Origin: Oscillospiraceae bacterium
GTDB taxonomy: Bacteria; Bacillota; Clostridia; Oscillospirales; Oscillospiraceae
Length of the DNA stretch: 64,000 nt
Direction: 5' to 3'
NCBI GenBank assembly: GCA_020025595.1
Contig: JAHHRV010000001.1
Location: 124,001-188,000, forward strand
In this document: positions 24,328 through 32,469 of the stretch, piece after piece
Numbering within the stretch: the first letter of the stretch is position 1
Layout: every line of letters starts with the position of its first letter
Made by a program: the position numbers and the translations under genes
The notes under the pieces: generated by a model
The model's input: only the letters and a program-made list of their open reading frames with translations
Told to the model about the DNA's origin: nothing
Databases searched by the model: none

Positions 24328-24460
24328 AGGGATCGCCTCCTTTTTCCTTTTTTATCATATCATACTCTGTAAGGAAATGGCATTATGAGCAATGTGATTA
24401 TCATAACATTATCTAATATAAATCATCCGGAATTGGCTTCGCATAAATGTTATCTGCCAG

Positions 24461-24479
24461 ACATTAAGAAAATATAAAG
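24461..24479 (-). promoter_or_regulatory. Candidate KdpE site upstream of kdpDE
   Basis: On the minus strand CTTTATAT-TTT-CTTAATGT, two half-sites with 11-bp spacing as used by OmpR-family regulators. Nearly the same sequence (CTTTGCAT-TTT-CTTAATGT) lies upstream of the kdpFABC unit at 29631-29649, and nowhere else in the surrounding genes did I notice it in this form. Confidence 0.5.
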
Positions 24480-24516
24480 ACTGCAGAAAGAATCTACTTC
24501 CTTCCGCAGTCTTTGC

Positions 24517-24843
24517 TTATCGCTTTTGTTCAAGACAGTCTGCATAGCAGAATCTGCACCGGGGAAAGCGAATATCAAATCTGGCATAATCCATTAGATT
24601 TTCCTGTGCAGGAAGATATGTTGGATCCAGATCCAGCGCTGCACGAAAATGCTTCATGGCTCCCGTATGATTTCTTTGCTTTTCCATCAGAATTCCCATC
24701 AGATTGTGAGGCTCCGGCGCATCGGGATGCAGATACATAGCGTAGCAGATATCTTCCGCACAATTTTTATACGCATTCCGGCTGAGATTTTCTTTGACAC
24801 GATTGCACAGATTTACAAGTTCTGTGCTTGTTGCATCTACCAT
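24517..24843 (-). CDS. Small TPR-type protein linked to kdp
   Basis: 108-aa soluble protein. Start at ATG 'MVDATSTEL' with AAGGAG 8 nt upstream. It contains a tetratricopeptide-like helix pair: 'NCAEDICYAMYLHPDAPEPHNLMGILMEKQRNHTGAMKHFRAALDLDPTYLPAQENL' is interrupted TPR consensus around residues 30-87. The C-terminal 'CRFCYADCLE' adds three Cys. It starts 12 bp after the kdpC stop, in the kdp operon. TPR proteins mediate protein contacts, so it may modulate the Kdp pump or its assembly; this is inference from position. Confidence 0.8.
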   Translation of the reverse strand: MVDATSTELVNLCNRVKENLSRNAYKNCAEDICYAMYLHPDAPEPHNLMGILMEKQRNHTGAMKHFRAALDLDPTYLPAQENLMDYARFDIRFPRCRFCYADCLEQKR

Positions 24844-24855
24844 ACAGTTCACTCC

Positions 24856-25509
24856 TTACTGTGTAAGTCCCATAGCTTCTGCAATCCCTACATTCACGCC
24901 AAGGACATTGACCGTCTCCTCGCCGAAAATACCAAGCAGTTTCCCTGTGGTGTTGTCTTCTACAATCTGCTCCAGAACTTCCGTGGAAAGTCCGGAGGCA
25001 TCTGCGATTTTCGGCAGCTGAATGGCGGCAGAGTCAGGAGAAATGTGGGGGTCCAGACCAGAACCGGAAGCGGTCATCAGGTCAGTGGGGATGTCCTCCG
25101 GCTTTACATCCGGGTGTGCAGCCAGAAATGCTGCAATGTCAGTTTTAACACGCTCTGCCAGCGCAGGATTGGAAGGGTCGTAGTTGGACGAGCCGGATGC
25201 CAGACCTGCAAATTCGCTGCCATCCAGATAGACTTCCTTGCCATCCTGATTGACAGTATAGGTGTTGTAGTGAACAGCGGAAGGGCGTCCCTTCATGAAA
25301 TAGTCCGCTGTAAATTCCTGGCCCACATGTTCGCTGCCTACAGGTTTGCCGGCTACGGTAACAAGGCTGCCGTTTGCCTGATCGGGGAAAATCACCCCGG
25401 AAAGGCCGTTCATAAGAAGCGGATACCCAAGTCCGCAAATCAGCATCAAGACCAGCGTAATCGTAAATGCTGGACGAATGAATTTCAGAAAGTTTTTACA
25501 ATGTTCCAT
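24856..25509 (-). CDS. kdpC: Potassium-transporting ATPase subunit C
   Basis: 217-aa single-pass membrane subunit that stabilises ATP binding by KdpB. The N-terminal helix ('FTITLVLMLICGLGYPLLMNG', interrupted by charged edges) is followed by an extracytoplasmic domain with conserved 'GQEFTADYFMKGRPSA' and 'NYDPSNPALAERV', then 'LMTASGSGLDPHISPDSA' and C-terminal 'LGVNVGIAEAM'. Lies 12 bp after kdpB. Slightly longer than the usual 190 aa. Confidence 0.97.
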   Translation of the reverse strand: MEHCKNFLKFIRPAFTITLVLMLICGLGYPLLMNGLSGVIFPDQANGSLVTVAGKPVGSEHVGQEFTADYFMKGRPSAVHYNTYTVNQDGKEVYLDGSEFAGLASGSSNYDPSNPALAERVKTDIAAFLAAHPDVKPEDIPTDLMTASGSGLDPHISPDSAAIQLPKIADASGLSTEVLEQIVEDNTTGKLLGIFGEETVNVLGVNVGIAEAMGLTQ

Positions 25510-25521
25510 AACCTTTTCTCC

Positions 25522-27573
25522 TTAGAGTCCGATCATGAGAAGAAGCGGACTGATGACCAGATCGATCAGCTTAATTCCGATAAAGGGGGTAATCACACCG
25601 CCCAGACCATAAATCAGCATATTCCTTGCCAGCATTTTTCCAGAGGACATGGGGCGGTATTTAACGCCTTTCATTGCCAGAGGAATCAGCGCCGGAATAA
25701 TCAGTGCATTGAAAATAAGTGCTGACAGGATGGCACTGTTGGTAGAAGCCAGATGCATAATATTGAGTACTCCCAGCTGGGGAATCGCAGCCATGAACAT
25801 GGCGGGAATGATGGCAAAATACTTTGCAATATCGTTTGCAATGGAAAATGTGGTAAGAGAGCCTCTTGTAATCAGCAGCTGTTTGCCGATTTCTACCACC
25901 TCAAGGATCTTGGTGGGGTCGCTGTCCAGATCTACCATGTTGGCGGCTTCCTTGGCGGCAGTTGTGCCGGAATTCATGGCCAGACCCACATTGGCCTGAG
26001 CCAGAGCAGGGGCATCGTTGGTGCCGTCGCCGGTCATGGCAACGATCTTACCGTCTGCCTGTTCTTTCCTGATCACGGCGATTTTGTCTTCGGGCTTGCA
26101 CTCAGCCACAAAACCATCTACACCGGCTTCTTCTGCAATGGTGGCAGCAGTCAAAGGATTGTCGCCGGTACACATGACCGTTTTAATACCAATGGCACGC
26201 AGACGCTCAAACCGCTCCCGCATTCCGGGCTTCACCGTATCTTTCAGATAAATAACACCGAGAATCTGACTATTTTTGCATACGACCAGAGGCGTGCCGC
26301 CCAGGGAGGATACTTTTTCCACATGCTCCTGTAAATCTGTGGGGATTTTTCCGCCCTGCTGCTGAGCATAACGAATAATGGCATCGGATGCGCCTTTTCG
26401 GATGCTGGTTCCATCTGCCAGATCTAGGCCACTCATACGGGACTGGGCTGTGAACTCATAAAACTGAGAGCTGATCGGTTCCTCAGTGGTATCGCCCAGC
26501 TTCCGGGCCAGATCCAGAGTGGATTTTCCCTCCGGGGTGCTGTCGTGGAAGCAGGTCAGCACAGCGCAGCGAATCAGTTCCTTTTTGTCTGCGCCCTGCA
26601 CCGGCAGGAAATCCGCAGCCAGACGATTTCCGAAAGTAATGGTGCCGGTCTTGTCGAGAATCATGGTGTCCACATCGCCGCAGGCTTCTACCGCCTTGCC
26701 CGACATGGCAATGACATTGAACTGAGTTACACGATCCATACCCGCAATACCGATGGCAGACAACAGACCGCCGATGGTGGTAGGAATCAAACAGACCATA
26801 AGTGCAATCAGCGTAGAGGTGGAAAGCTCTACACCGGTATAAAGGCCGATGGGGTACAGTGTCACAATGACGATCAGGAAAATGATGGTAAGCGAAACCA
26901 GCAGGGTGTTCAGTGCAATTTCATTGGGAGTCTTTTTCCGGGATGCGCCTTCCACCAGAGAAATCATGCGATCCAGAAAGCTGTGGCCGGGGTCGGAAGT
27001 GATCTCAATTTTCAGCCAGTCGGATACCACCGTTGTACCGCCGGTAACGGAACAAAAGTCACCGCCGTTTTCCCGGACAACAGGAGCGGATTCGCCGGTA
27101 ATTGCGGATTCATCTACGGAAGCGATGCCCTCGATGACCTCGCCGTCGCCGGGAATGATCTCGCCGGCCTTCACCAGCACGATGTCACCCTTTTTCAGCT
27201 CACTGGAAGAAACGGTGCGGATGCTGCCGTTTTCGTCCAGCACATGGGCTTCTGTATCCTTCTGTGTCTTTTTCAGACTGGCGGCCTGCGCTTTGCCACG
27301 GCCTTCTGCCACGGACTCTGCAAAGTTGGCGAACAGTACGGTCACAAACAGAATGACCGAAACGATGATGTTGTAAATCCGCAGACCTTCGTTATTTCCT
27401 CCAAAAAGATTCGGAAAGAAAGATAGCAGCAGTGTCACAAAGAACCCCACTTCTACTACGAACATGACCGGATTTTTCATCATGTACCGGGGATTCAGCT
27501 TTTGGAAGCTGCCTTTCAGAGCCTCTCGAAGCATCTCCGGGGTAATGCTCTGTTTTTTAGAATGTTTGCTCAT
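25522..27573 (-). CDS. kdpB: Potassium-transporting P-type ATPase subunit B
   Basis: 683-aa catalytic subunit that hydrolyses ATP to drive K+ uptake through KdpA. P-type hallmarks are present: 'AITGESAPV' (actuator), phosphorylated Asp in 'DKTGTITFG' near residue 307, 'KGAS' in the nucleotide-binding domain and 'MTGDGTNDAPALAQANVG' hinge. 'SLTTFSIANDIAKYFAIIPAMF' is the KdpB-specific membrane segment. Between kdpA and kdpC with 11-13 bp gaps. Confidence 0.98.
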   Translation of the reverse strand: MSKHSKKQSITPEMLREALKGSFQKLNPRYMMKNPVMFVVEVGFFVTLLLSFFPNLFGGNNEGLRIYNIIVSVILFVTVLFANFAESVAEGRGKAQAASLKKTQKDTEAHVLDENGSIRTVSSSELKKGDIVLVKAGEIIPGDGEVIEGIASVDESAITGESAPVVRENGGDFCSVTGGTTVVSDWLKIEITSDPGHSFLDRMISLVEGASRKKTPNEIALNTLLVSLTIIFLIVIVTLYPIGLYTGVELSTSTLIALMVCLIPTTIGGLLSAIGIAGMDRVTQFNVIAMSGKAVEACGDVDTMILDKTGTITFGNRLAADFLPVQGADKKELIRCAVLTCFHDSTPEGKSTLDLARKLGDTTEEPISSQFYEFTAQSRMSGLDLADGTSIRKGASDAIIRYAQQQGGKIPTDLQEHVEKVSSLGGTPLVVCKNSQILGVIYLKDTVKPGMRERFERLRAIGIKTVMCTGDNPLTAATIAEEAGVDGFVAECKPEDKIAVIRKEQADGKIVAMTGDGTNDAPALAQANVGLAMNSGTTAAKEAANMVDLDSDPTKILEVVEIGKQLLITRGSLTTFSIANDIAKYFAIIPAMFMAAIPQLGVLNIMHLASTNSAILSALIFNALIIPALIPLAMKGVKYRPMSSGKMLARNMLIYGLGGVITPFIGIKLIDLVISPLLLMIGL

Positions 27574-27586
27574 ACGAGAATCCTCC

Positions 27587-29335
27587 TCAACCCCAAAGCG
27601 TCAGGTGTTCCGCAATGGGTCCCAGTGCCAGTGCCGGGAAAAATGTAAGTGCGGCAAAGATATAAACAACAAATACCAGAATCACGGCAAAGCTTACAGT
27701 GCTTGTCTGGAGTGTACCAGCAGATTCGTTGACAGATCTCTTTTTCATCAGCGAGCCAACAATCGCCAGCTGAATCACAATGGATAAATACCGTCCAAAG
27801 AACATGGCAAGACCGGTGGTAATGTTCCAAAACAGCGTGTTGTCGGCAAGCCCTTCAAAACCGGAGCCGTTATTGGCGGCGGAAGAAGCAAATTCATACA
27901 GTATCTGACTCAAGCCGTGGAAGCCTCCGTTGGTGATTCCGGCCTGACCTGCGGTGGTGCCGATGGCAAGAGCGGAGAACACCAGAATCAGCAGCGGATG
28001 AATGATGATGCAAAGAGCCGTCAGCTTCATTTCTCTGCCTTCGATCTTCTTGCCCAGATATTCCGGTGTACGGCCTACCATCAGGCCACAGATGAAGACA
28101 GCCAGAATTGCGTACAGAATCATGTTCATCAGGCCGACGCCCTTGCCGCCGAATACCACATTCAGCATCATGTGAAGCATGGGAACCAGACCGCCCAGAG
28201 GTGTCAGGGTGTCATGCATATTGTTGACGGTGCCGGTGGTGAAGGATGTAGTCACCGTGGTGAACAACGAGGAAAGCGTCACGCCGAAGCGCATCTCTTT
28301 ACCCTCCATACTGCCCATGGATTGGTTAAGACCTACAGCTGCCAGTGCAGGATTTCCCTGACACTCTGCCCAGTAGCAAAGTCCTAATCCAATCACAAAC
28401 AGAATGCTCATAGCAAGGAAAATGCTGCGTCCTTCCCGGCCTAAGAGCTTTGCCGTCAGGCCCTCCCGGTGCACCGGAAGCGCATTATCTGCCATCCGGC
28501 GGCTGCGTCCGTCCCGTGCCATCTTACCGAAGGCAATGACGCAGGCTCCGGGCAGAAGCATCATGGAGTACATCTCAATCAGGTTTGTCAGCACTGTGGG
28601 ATTTTCAATGGGGGTTGCAGAGTTGGCTCCAAGAAAACCGCCGCCGTTGGTGCCCAGATGCTTGATGATCTCAAGCGCAGCGACAGGACCGGAAGCGATG
28701 ACCTGCTTGGTACCTTCGAGTGTATCGACGACAATGTTTCCGCTCAGATTCTGGGGGACGCCCTGCCAAACCAGCAGCAGACCGCCAACGATCGAGAACG
28801 GAATCAAGATGCGGGTGGTGATTCGCACCAGGTCCGCATAGAAATTGCCCAGCGAAGTCTTGGACTGTCCGGTGAGACCACGAATGAAGGCTGCGCAGGC
28901 GGCATAGCCGCTGGCTGCGGATACAAACATCATAAATGTGATGACCAGCATCTGGGAGAGGTAGCTCAGACCACTCTCGCCTGCATAGTGCTGCAAATTG
29001 GTGTTGGTCATAAAACTGATAATAGTATTGAAACTCAGATCCGGTGCCATTGCACCAATGCCGTTTGGATTAAAGAACAACAAATTCTGCAAACGCAGTA
29101 CCAGATAACTCAAAATCATCATGACACCGTTTGTCAGAATCAATGCACCGGCGTACTGCTTCCAGTCCATCTGCTTTTCTGCGTGGATGCCACCGACTTT
29201 GTAAATCACCCGATCAATCCGGTCAAATACAGGGTCGGCGAATGTGCGCTTTCCAGCCATAATATGATATAGATACGCACCGACTGGAATGACCATGACC
29301 AGATAAATGGTCAGTGATACGACTAATTGAAGCAT
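27587..29335 (-). CDS. kdpA: Potassium-transporting ATPase subunit A
   Basis: 582-aa channel-like subunit that selects K+. About ten transmembrane helices and four pore-loop repeats, of which 'TNTNLQHYAGESGLSYLSQ', 'GTNGGGFLGANSATPIENP', 'TTSFTTGTVNNMHD' and 'SAANNGSGFEGL' carry the selectivity-filter Gly positions. First large gene of the operon after kdpF. Confidence 0.98.
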   Translation of the reverse strand: MLQLVVSLTIYLVMVIPVGAYLYHIMAGKRTFADPVFDRIDRVIYKVGGIHAEKQMDWKQYAGALILTNGVMMILSYLVLRLQNLLFFNPNGIGAMAPDLSFNTIISFMTNTNLQHYAGESGLSYLSQMLVITFMMFVSAASGYAACAAFIRGLTGQSKTSLGNFYADLVRITTRILIPFSIVGGLLLVWQGVPQNLSGNIVVDTLEGTKQVIASGPVAALEIIKHLGTNGGGFLGANSATPIENPTVLTNLIEMYSMMLLPGACVIAFGKMARDGRSRRMADNALPVHREGLTAKLLGREGRSIFLAMSILFVIGLGLCYWAECQGNPALAAVGLNQSMGSMEGKEMRFGVTLSSLFTTVTTSFTTGTVNNMHDTLTPLGGLVPMLHMMLNVVFGGKGVGLMNMILYAILAVFICGLMVGRTPEYLGKKIEGREMKLTALCIIIHPLLILVFSALAIGTTAGQAGITNGGFHGLSQILYEFASSAANNGSGFEGLADNTLFWNITTGLAMFFGRYLSIVIQLAIVGSLMKKRSVNESAGTLQTSTVSFAVILVFVVYIFAALTFFPALALGPIAEHLTLWG

Positions 29336-29356
29336 TTTTCTGCGTGCTCCTTTCTG

Positions 29357-29434
29357 TTAAAAGCGTTCCGGATGAACCAGCGCATATACCAGATATCCGC
29401 CAATTCCAAGCGCAAGTACCAATAAAACTGTCAT
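29357..29434 (-). CDS. kdpF: Potassium-transporting ATPase subunit F
   Basis: 25-residue membrane peptide (opening 'MTVLLVLALGIGGYLVYAL') matching KdpF, which has the same 'GYLVYAL' core and an acidic/aromatic end ('HPERF'). One transmembrane helix. An AAGGGGAT site precedes the ATG. It lies 21 bp before kdpA, the standard position. KdpF stabilises the KdpABC complex. Confidence 0.9.
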   Translation of the reverse strand: MTVLLVLALGIGGYLVYALVHPERF

Positions 29435-29463
29435 AGAAAACATCCCCTTGATTTTGATATAAG

Positions 29464-29562
29464 TTATTCCTCTGCTTCCACCTGGCAGCTACACCAGTGC
29501 AGTAAAAGCCATACAAGGCCGATGGAGCCAAGCAATGCCGCAATCATTCCGACATCTAACAC
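29464..29562 (-). CDS. Small membrane protein at the head of the kdp operon
   Basis: 32-residue ORF with GTG start and GGAGG 8 nt upstream, ending 29 bp before kdpF. One hydrophobic helix ('GMIAALLGSIGLVWLLLHW', interrupted at ends), then 'CSCQVEAEE'. Length, topology and position resemble KdpF, so it may be an additional single-helix partner of the pump; the CxC and acidic tail differ from KdpF. Not a family I can name. Confidence 0.62.
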   Translation of the reverse strand: MLDVGMIAALLGSIGLVWLLLHWCSCQVEAEE

Positions 29563-29630
29563 ATCAATCACCTCCAATGGCTACAATGTACCATCTGAAG
29601 CATGAAAAGGGAGTTAATAGAATCAATGCT

Positions 29631-29649
29631 ACATTAAGAAAATGCAAAG
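29631..29649 (-). promoter_or_regulatory. Candidate KdpE site upstream of kdpFABC
   Basis: Minus strand CTTTGCAT-TTT-CTTAATGT: 11-bp-spaced half-sites almost identical to those upstream of kdpD. It lies 69 bp before the first small ORF of the operon, a position suited to activation. No good -35 follows, as expected of an activator-dependent promoter. Confidence 0.52.
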
Positions 29650-29651
29650 TT

Positions 29652-29834
29652 TTAAATCCATCCCAAAAGCAATCCTATTGGAAATACCAAAATAGAAGTG
29701 CAACACGCCACTGCAAATAATACTCCGATTGGCAGAACAATCATTGAGAATAAAACTCCCCCGAGTGGATGGTGTAATAAATATTTGCAAAGTTTTTCTT
29801 CCAGCCCTATTTCTACAGTGTGGATCTGCAGCAT
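29652..29834 (-). CDS. Possible small two-helix membrane protein upstream of kdp
   Basis: 60-residue ORF with a modest GGGG ribosome-binding site. A polar N-terminal half ('MLQIHTVEIGLEEKLCKYLL') is followed by about 35 hydrophobic residues with a Pro-Ile-Gly break, predicting two short helices. Same strand and directly upstream of the kdp promoter region. I do not recognise it. It could be a real gene or a hydrophobic chance ORF. Confidence 0.42.
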   Translation of the reverse strand: MLQIHTVEIGLEEKLCKYLLHHPLGGVLFSMIVLPIGVLFAVACCTSILVFPIGLLLGWI

Positions 29835-30288
29835 GGTTTCAACCCCTTTCTGCCTTTATTCTATCAACAGCAGAATAAAAGTAGGAGAAAGGAAACATAT
29901 GTAAAATAAAAAATCCATAAAGGGAGTCGTCCCAATACTTCCAGATGTCGCTGCAATTCACAGCAAAATCCGTGTAGGAAAATGCTCCAATCCCTTGTCG
30001 GTGGAGCCAGGTTTTTGATTTGAGCTGTTTGATAAAGATAATCCAAGCCCCTGAAACAAAAAAACAGCACATTCAGCAGAGGTCCATTCTGCCAGATGTG
30101 CTGTTTCTGTTTGAAACCATTTTCAGCCGGTTTTGCCGTTAGGGTCAAAGGGAAGGTAAGTGGATATTGGTGAAACTGAAATCCACTCATGTTTGTGAAA
30201 TTGCCTCAAACTGCAAGGAACGTTTTGGGTCAGAACTTATCAGGAAAAGTTGTCAAAAACCAAAAAACCGACTAAATAGGTGTTTTTT
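29835..30288. other. Gene-free stretch next to a tRNA fragment
   Basis: No credible coding frame with a ribosome binding site is seen on either strand. It contains a strong minus-strand terminator (30058-30106) with no gene feeding it and a terminator-like AT stem beside the tRNA fragment. The content suggests the edge of a mobile-element insertion or deletion. Confidence 0.45.
30058..30106 (-). terminator. Orphan strong terminator
   Basis: AACAGCACAT (30063-30072) and ATGTGCTGTT (30096-30105) pair perfectly, with an inner CAG/CTG stem; on the minus strand TTTTTTTGTTT follows. No gene is found immediately upstream on that strand, consistent with loss of one. Confidence 0.7.
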
Positions 30289-30323
30289 TGGTCGGAGTGG
30301 GGAGACTCGAACTCCCGGCGTCC
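30289..30323 (-). pseudogene. 3' fragment of a tRNA gene (tRNA-Pro-like)
   Basis: On the minus strand the sequence ends with T-arm GGGAG-TTCGAGT-CTCCC, acceptor strand CACTCCG, then A and CCA. Upstream of GGACGCC the D- and anticodon arms are absent. The spacing GG-A-N-GCC before the T-arm matches the intact tRNA-Pro of this window. Such 3' fragments are usual footprints of tRNA-targeted integration. Confidence 0.75.
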
Positions 30324-30461
30324 ATTTGTGTTGTATACTGCATCATAAAACGATTCTCCTTTTTCTTAAAAATCTGCCTAGAAAGGTCGCTGGCAGCAAA
30401 AAGAGAACACAAAAATAAGCCTGGGCGCAAATCTGCATCGAACTAAAATTACAGTATCTTG

Positions 30462-30490
30462 TTGTCAGCGCCTTCGTTATATGATATAAT
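30462..30490 (+). promoter_or_regulatory. Promoter of the queuosine-precursor transporter unit
   Basis: TTGTCA (30462-30467)-N17-TATAAT (30485-30490). Transcription would start near 30497, at the beginning of the riboswitch. Confidence 0.75.
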
Positions 30491-30496
30491 ATATAT

Positions 30497-30597
30497 GCCG
30501 CTCGACGGAGACAGTTCGTGACCATCCTGTCTTAAAACAAAACTACGGGAAGGATGAGGCTTTATGCATTTTATTTTTGCATGGGACCTCTTTTTTT
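30497..30597 (+). ncRNA. PreQ1 riboswitch, probably class III, with terminator
   Basis: A structured 100-nt leader directly precedes a queuosine-precursor transporter gene. It contains CATCC (30523-30527) able to pair with GGATG (30552-30556), an A-rich joining strand, and a terminator hairpin: GAGGCTTTATGCA with TGCATGGGACCTC (30556-30590, 12 of 13 pairs) followed by seven T. Class III preQ1 riboswitches are known upstream of queT in Faecalibacterium-type bacteria and use an extended pseudoknot; the overlap of GGATG with the terminator base suggests ligand-dependent termination. The class assignment is from context and recollection of its appearance, not alignment. Confidence 0.6.
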
Positions 30598-30653
30598 ATT
30601 GCGTCAGACCTGTCGCTGTCGCCTCTCGGTAAATAATTTTTTGAGGTGCAGTG

Positions 30654-31442
30654 ATGAACAAACAAATGAACAACCATGCAAAACAGGGCTTCTTCAGTCC
30701 GGAAAATCTTAAGCATCAGCTCTTGGAATTTCAGCTTCTTATTAAATCTGTTCCATCTGTGATGCTGATTCTATTTGTTGTTGCCGTCTTTCTGATGAAT
30801 CTGATGGCCAACAAAAGCATCAATCTGCCATTTGAATGGCTTGCTCTGGACTGTGGATTAGTGGTATCCTGGTTCGTGTTTCTGGTGATGGATATCATTA
30901 CCAAGCACTTTGGTCCGAAGGCTGCAACACAGCTTTCCGTCTTTGCAATGCTGATCAATTTTGGCCTTTGCGCAGTATTTTATATTGTCAGTCTGATTCC
31001 CGGGACCTGGGGTGAATCCTATGTTCCCGGAAGCGAAGATATCATAAACACAGCCTTAAACAACACATTTGGCGGTACCTGGTATATTATTCTCGGAAGT
31101 GCCATTGCCTTTCTTTCCTCTTCTGCGGTCAACAATTTCCTAAATTATTACGTTGGCAAGGCGTTCACGAAAAATCCAAATGGCATCTTTGCCTACCTGT
31201 GCCGTTCCTATGTTTCTACGGGTGTCGGTCAATTCGCGGACAATTTTGTTTTCTCCATGCTCGTCAGCCGGGTTTTCTTTGGTTGGACCCTTACCCAGTG
31301 CATTACCTGTTCCCTGTTCGGAATGATTGTAGAATTGATCTGTGAGGCGCTCTTCTCTGTATTTGGCTATTGGGTTTGTGAAAAATGGCGAAACAACAAC
31401 GTCGGTGCCGAATATTTGCATTATTCGAAAGCAGCAGCTTAA
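30654..31442 (+). CDS. VUT family queuosine-precursor transporter (YhhQ/DUF165 type)
   Basis: About 262-aa membrane protein with six or more helices. It has the VUT-family run 'LVVSWFVFLVMDIITKHFGPKAA' (the D-I-x-T-K/E-x-F-G motif near residue 75) and 'GSAIAFLSSSAVNNFLN'. The ATG after GAGGTG is chosen. Members import preQ0/preQ1 or related deazapurines for tRNA queuosine synthesis or salvage. The upstream preQ1-type riboswitch supports that substrate. Confidence 0.87.
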   Translation: MNKQMNNHAKQGFFSPENLKHQLLEFQLLIKSVPSVMLILFVVAVFLMNLMANKSINLPFEWLALDCGLVVSWFVFLVMDIITKHFGPKAATQLSVFAMLINFGLCAVFYIVSLIPGTWGESYVPGSEDIINTALNNTFGGTWYIILGSAIAFLSSSAVNNFLNYYVGKAFTKNPNGIFAYLCRSYVSTGVGQFADNFVFSMLVSRVFFGWTLTQCITCSLFGMIVELICEALFSVFGYWVCEKWRNNNVGAEYLHYSKAAA

Positions 31443-31452
31443 AGGTGATAAA

Positions 31453-32100
31453 ATGAAAGTCTTGATAACCGGTACAAGTCATGGAATCGGAAAAGGAATC
31501 GCAGAAGAATTTCTTTCGCATGGAGATTTTGTCACGGGTATGGACATCTGCCCATCCGAGATCAACCATAAAAACTATACACATATCGTAACAGACATAT
31601 TCTCAGGAGAACTTCCGGAGATTGACAGTGTGGAAATTCTTGTAAATAATGCAGGCATTCAAAACAGTGGTCGCGATATTGACGTGAATTTGAAGGGAAC
31701 CATTCGCATCACCGAAAAATATGCATTTCAGGAACGCATTAAAAGTGTAGTTTTTATTGCATCCTCCAGTGGACAAACTGGTGCAGAATTTCCTGAATAT
31801 GCCGCAAGCAAAGGCGGCATGATTGCATATATGAAAAATGTAGCCTTGCGTGTTGCAAAATACGGTGCCACCTCCAACAGTATCTCTCCCGGTGGTGTCA
31901 CAACCGATCTGAATGCACATATTCTGGAATCCCCGGAGCTTTGGGCGCAGGTAATAAACGAAGCGTTGTTGCCTAAATGGGCATCAGTGGAAGAGATTGC
32001 ACAGTGGACCTATTTTGTTGCTGCCATCAATAAATCCATGACTGCGCAGGACATTTTGATCGATAATGGCGAGGCTGCAAAATCAAACTTCGTTTGGTAA
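31453..32100 (+). CDS. Short-chain dehydrogenase/reductase
   Basis: 216-aa NAD(P)-dependent Rossmann protein. Cofactor motif 'TGTSHGIGKGIAEEF' is at residues 6-20, 'LVNNAGIQNSG' near 70, and the catalytic 'YAASKGG' (Tyr-x3-Lys) near 117 with Ser in 'IASSSGQ'. Start ATG 10 bp after the transporter stop with AAAGGTG before it. Same transcript as the riboswitch-controlled transporter, which might tie it to pteridine or deazapurine metabolism; the substrate is not deducible. Confidence 0.88.
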   Translation: MKVLITGTSHGIGKGIAEEFLSHGDFVTGMDICPSEINHKNYTHIVTDIFSGELPEIDSVEILVNNAGIQNSGRDIDVNLKGTIRITEKYAFQERIKSVVFIASSSGQTGAEFPEYAASKGGMIAYMKNVALRVAKYGATSNSISPGGVTTDLNAHILESPELWAQVINEALLPKWASVEEIAQWTYFVAAINKSMTAQDILIDNGEAAKSNFVW

Positions 32101-32160
32101 GGAAATTTGCATCAATCCGTTTTGCACAATCCAGAATATCAGGTTCATAAATATAACAAA

Positions 32161-32197
32161 AAGAAGTCCCTTGGATTGCTCAAAGGACTTCTTTTTT
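32161..32197 (+). terminator. Terminator after the SDR gene
   Basis: AAGAAGTCC (32161-32169) and GGACTTCTT (32185-32193) with inner TTG/CAA pairs, followed by a T-run. Confidence 0.88.
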
Positions 32198-32361
32198 CCT
32201 ATATAGTTGTATTCCACGAATCTTTATGGTCTGCTGCAAGCCAGGCTCTGCTCCATGCAAAGTTGAAAATGCTCTTGTTTATCTTGCCGACCTATGGTAT
32301 AACTAAAGAAGATATAAATTATAGGTATGTGCGATTTTTGCGAGCAATAAGGAGGCTCATT

Positions 32362-32442
32362 ATGAAACAACATCGTTTTTGGGCTTGGGGCGCTGTTATC
32401 TGCATGGTCATGGTAATGATTACAGGTTATAAACATAAATAA
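32362..32442 (+). CDS. 26-residue membrane microprotein before the metal ATPase cluster
   Basis: ORF with AAGGAGG eight nt before ATG, beginning 'MKQHRFWAWGAVICMVMVM' and ending 'GYKHK'. One hydrophobic helix between basic ends with several His, Met and a Cys, residues apt for soft-metal contacts. It resembles the tiny proteins found beside heavy-metal P-type ATPases and DUF6110 genes in Clostridia; I recall such a family but cannot confirm its name. Probably co-transcribed with the next two genes. Confidence 0.66.
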   Translation: MKQHRFWAWGAVICMVMVMITGYKHK

Positions 32443-32469
32443 ATTTACATCAGAAAGGAACGATTCTTT

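Noticed and set aside
29563..29660. ydaO-type cyclic di-AMP riboswitch upstream of kdpFABC
   Set aside because: The leader is too short and lacks the conserved ydaO helices; direct KdpE control is simpler.
29864..30190. 108-codon minus-strand frame in the gap beside the tRNA fragment
   Set aside because: It runs straight through a strong terminator hairpin (30058-30106), has no ribosome binding site and an implausible composition; judged a chance frame.
30289..30650. Possible tmRNA whose 3' end would be the GGACGCC...CCA sequence
   Set aside because: The 5' acceptor partner CGGAGTG and a tag-peptide frame are missing within 400 nt; the spacing fits a truncated tRNA-Pro better.
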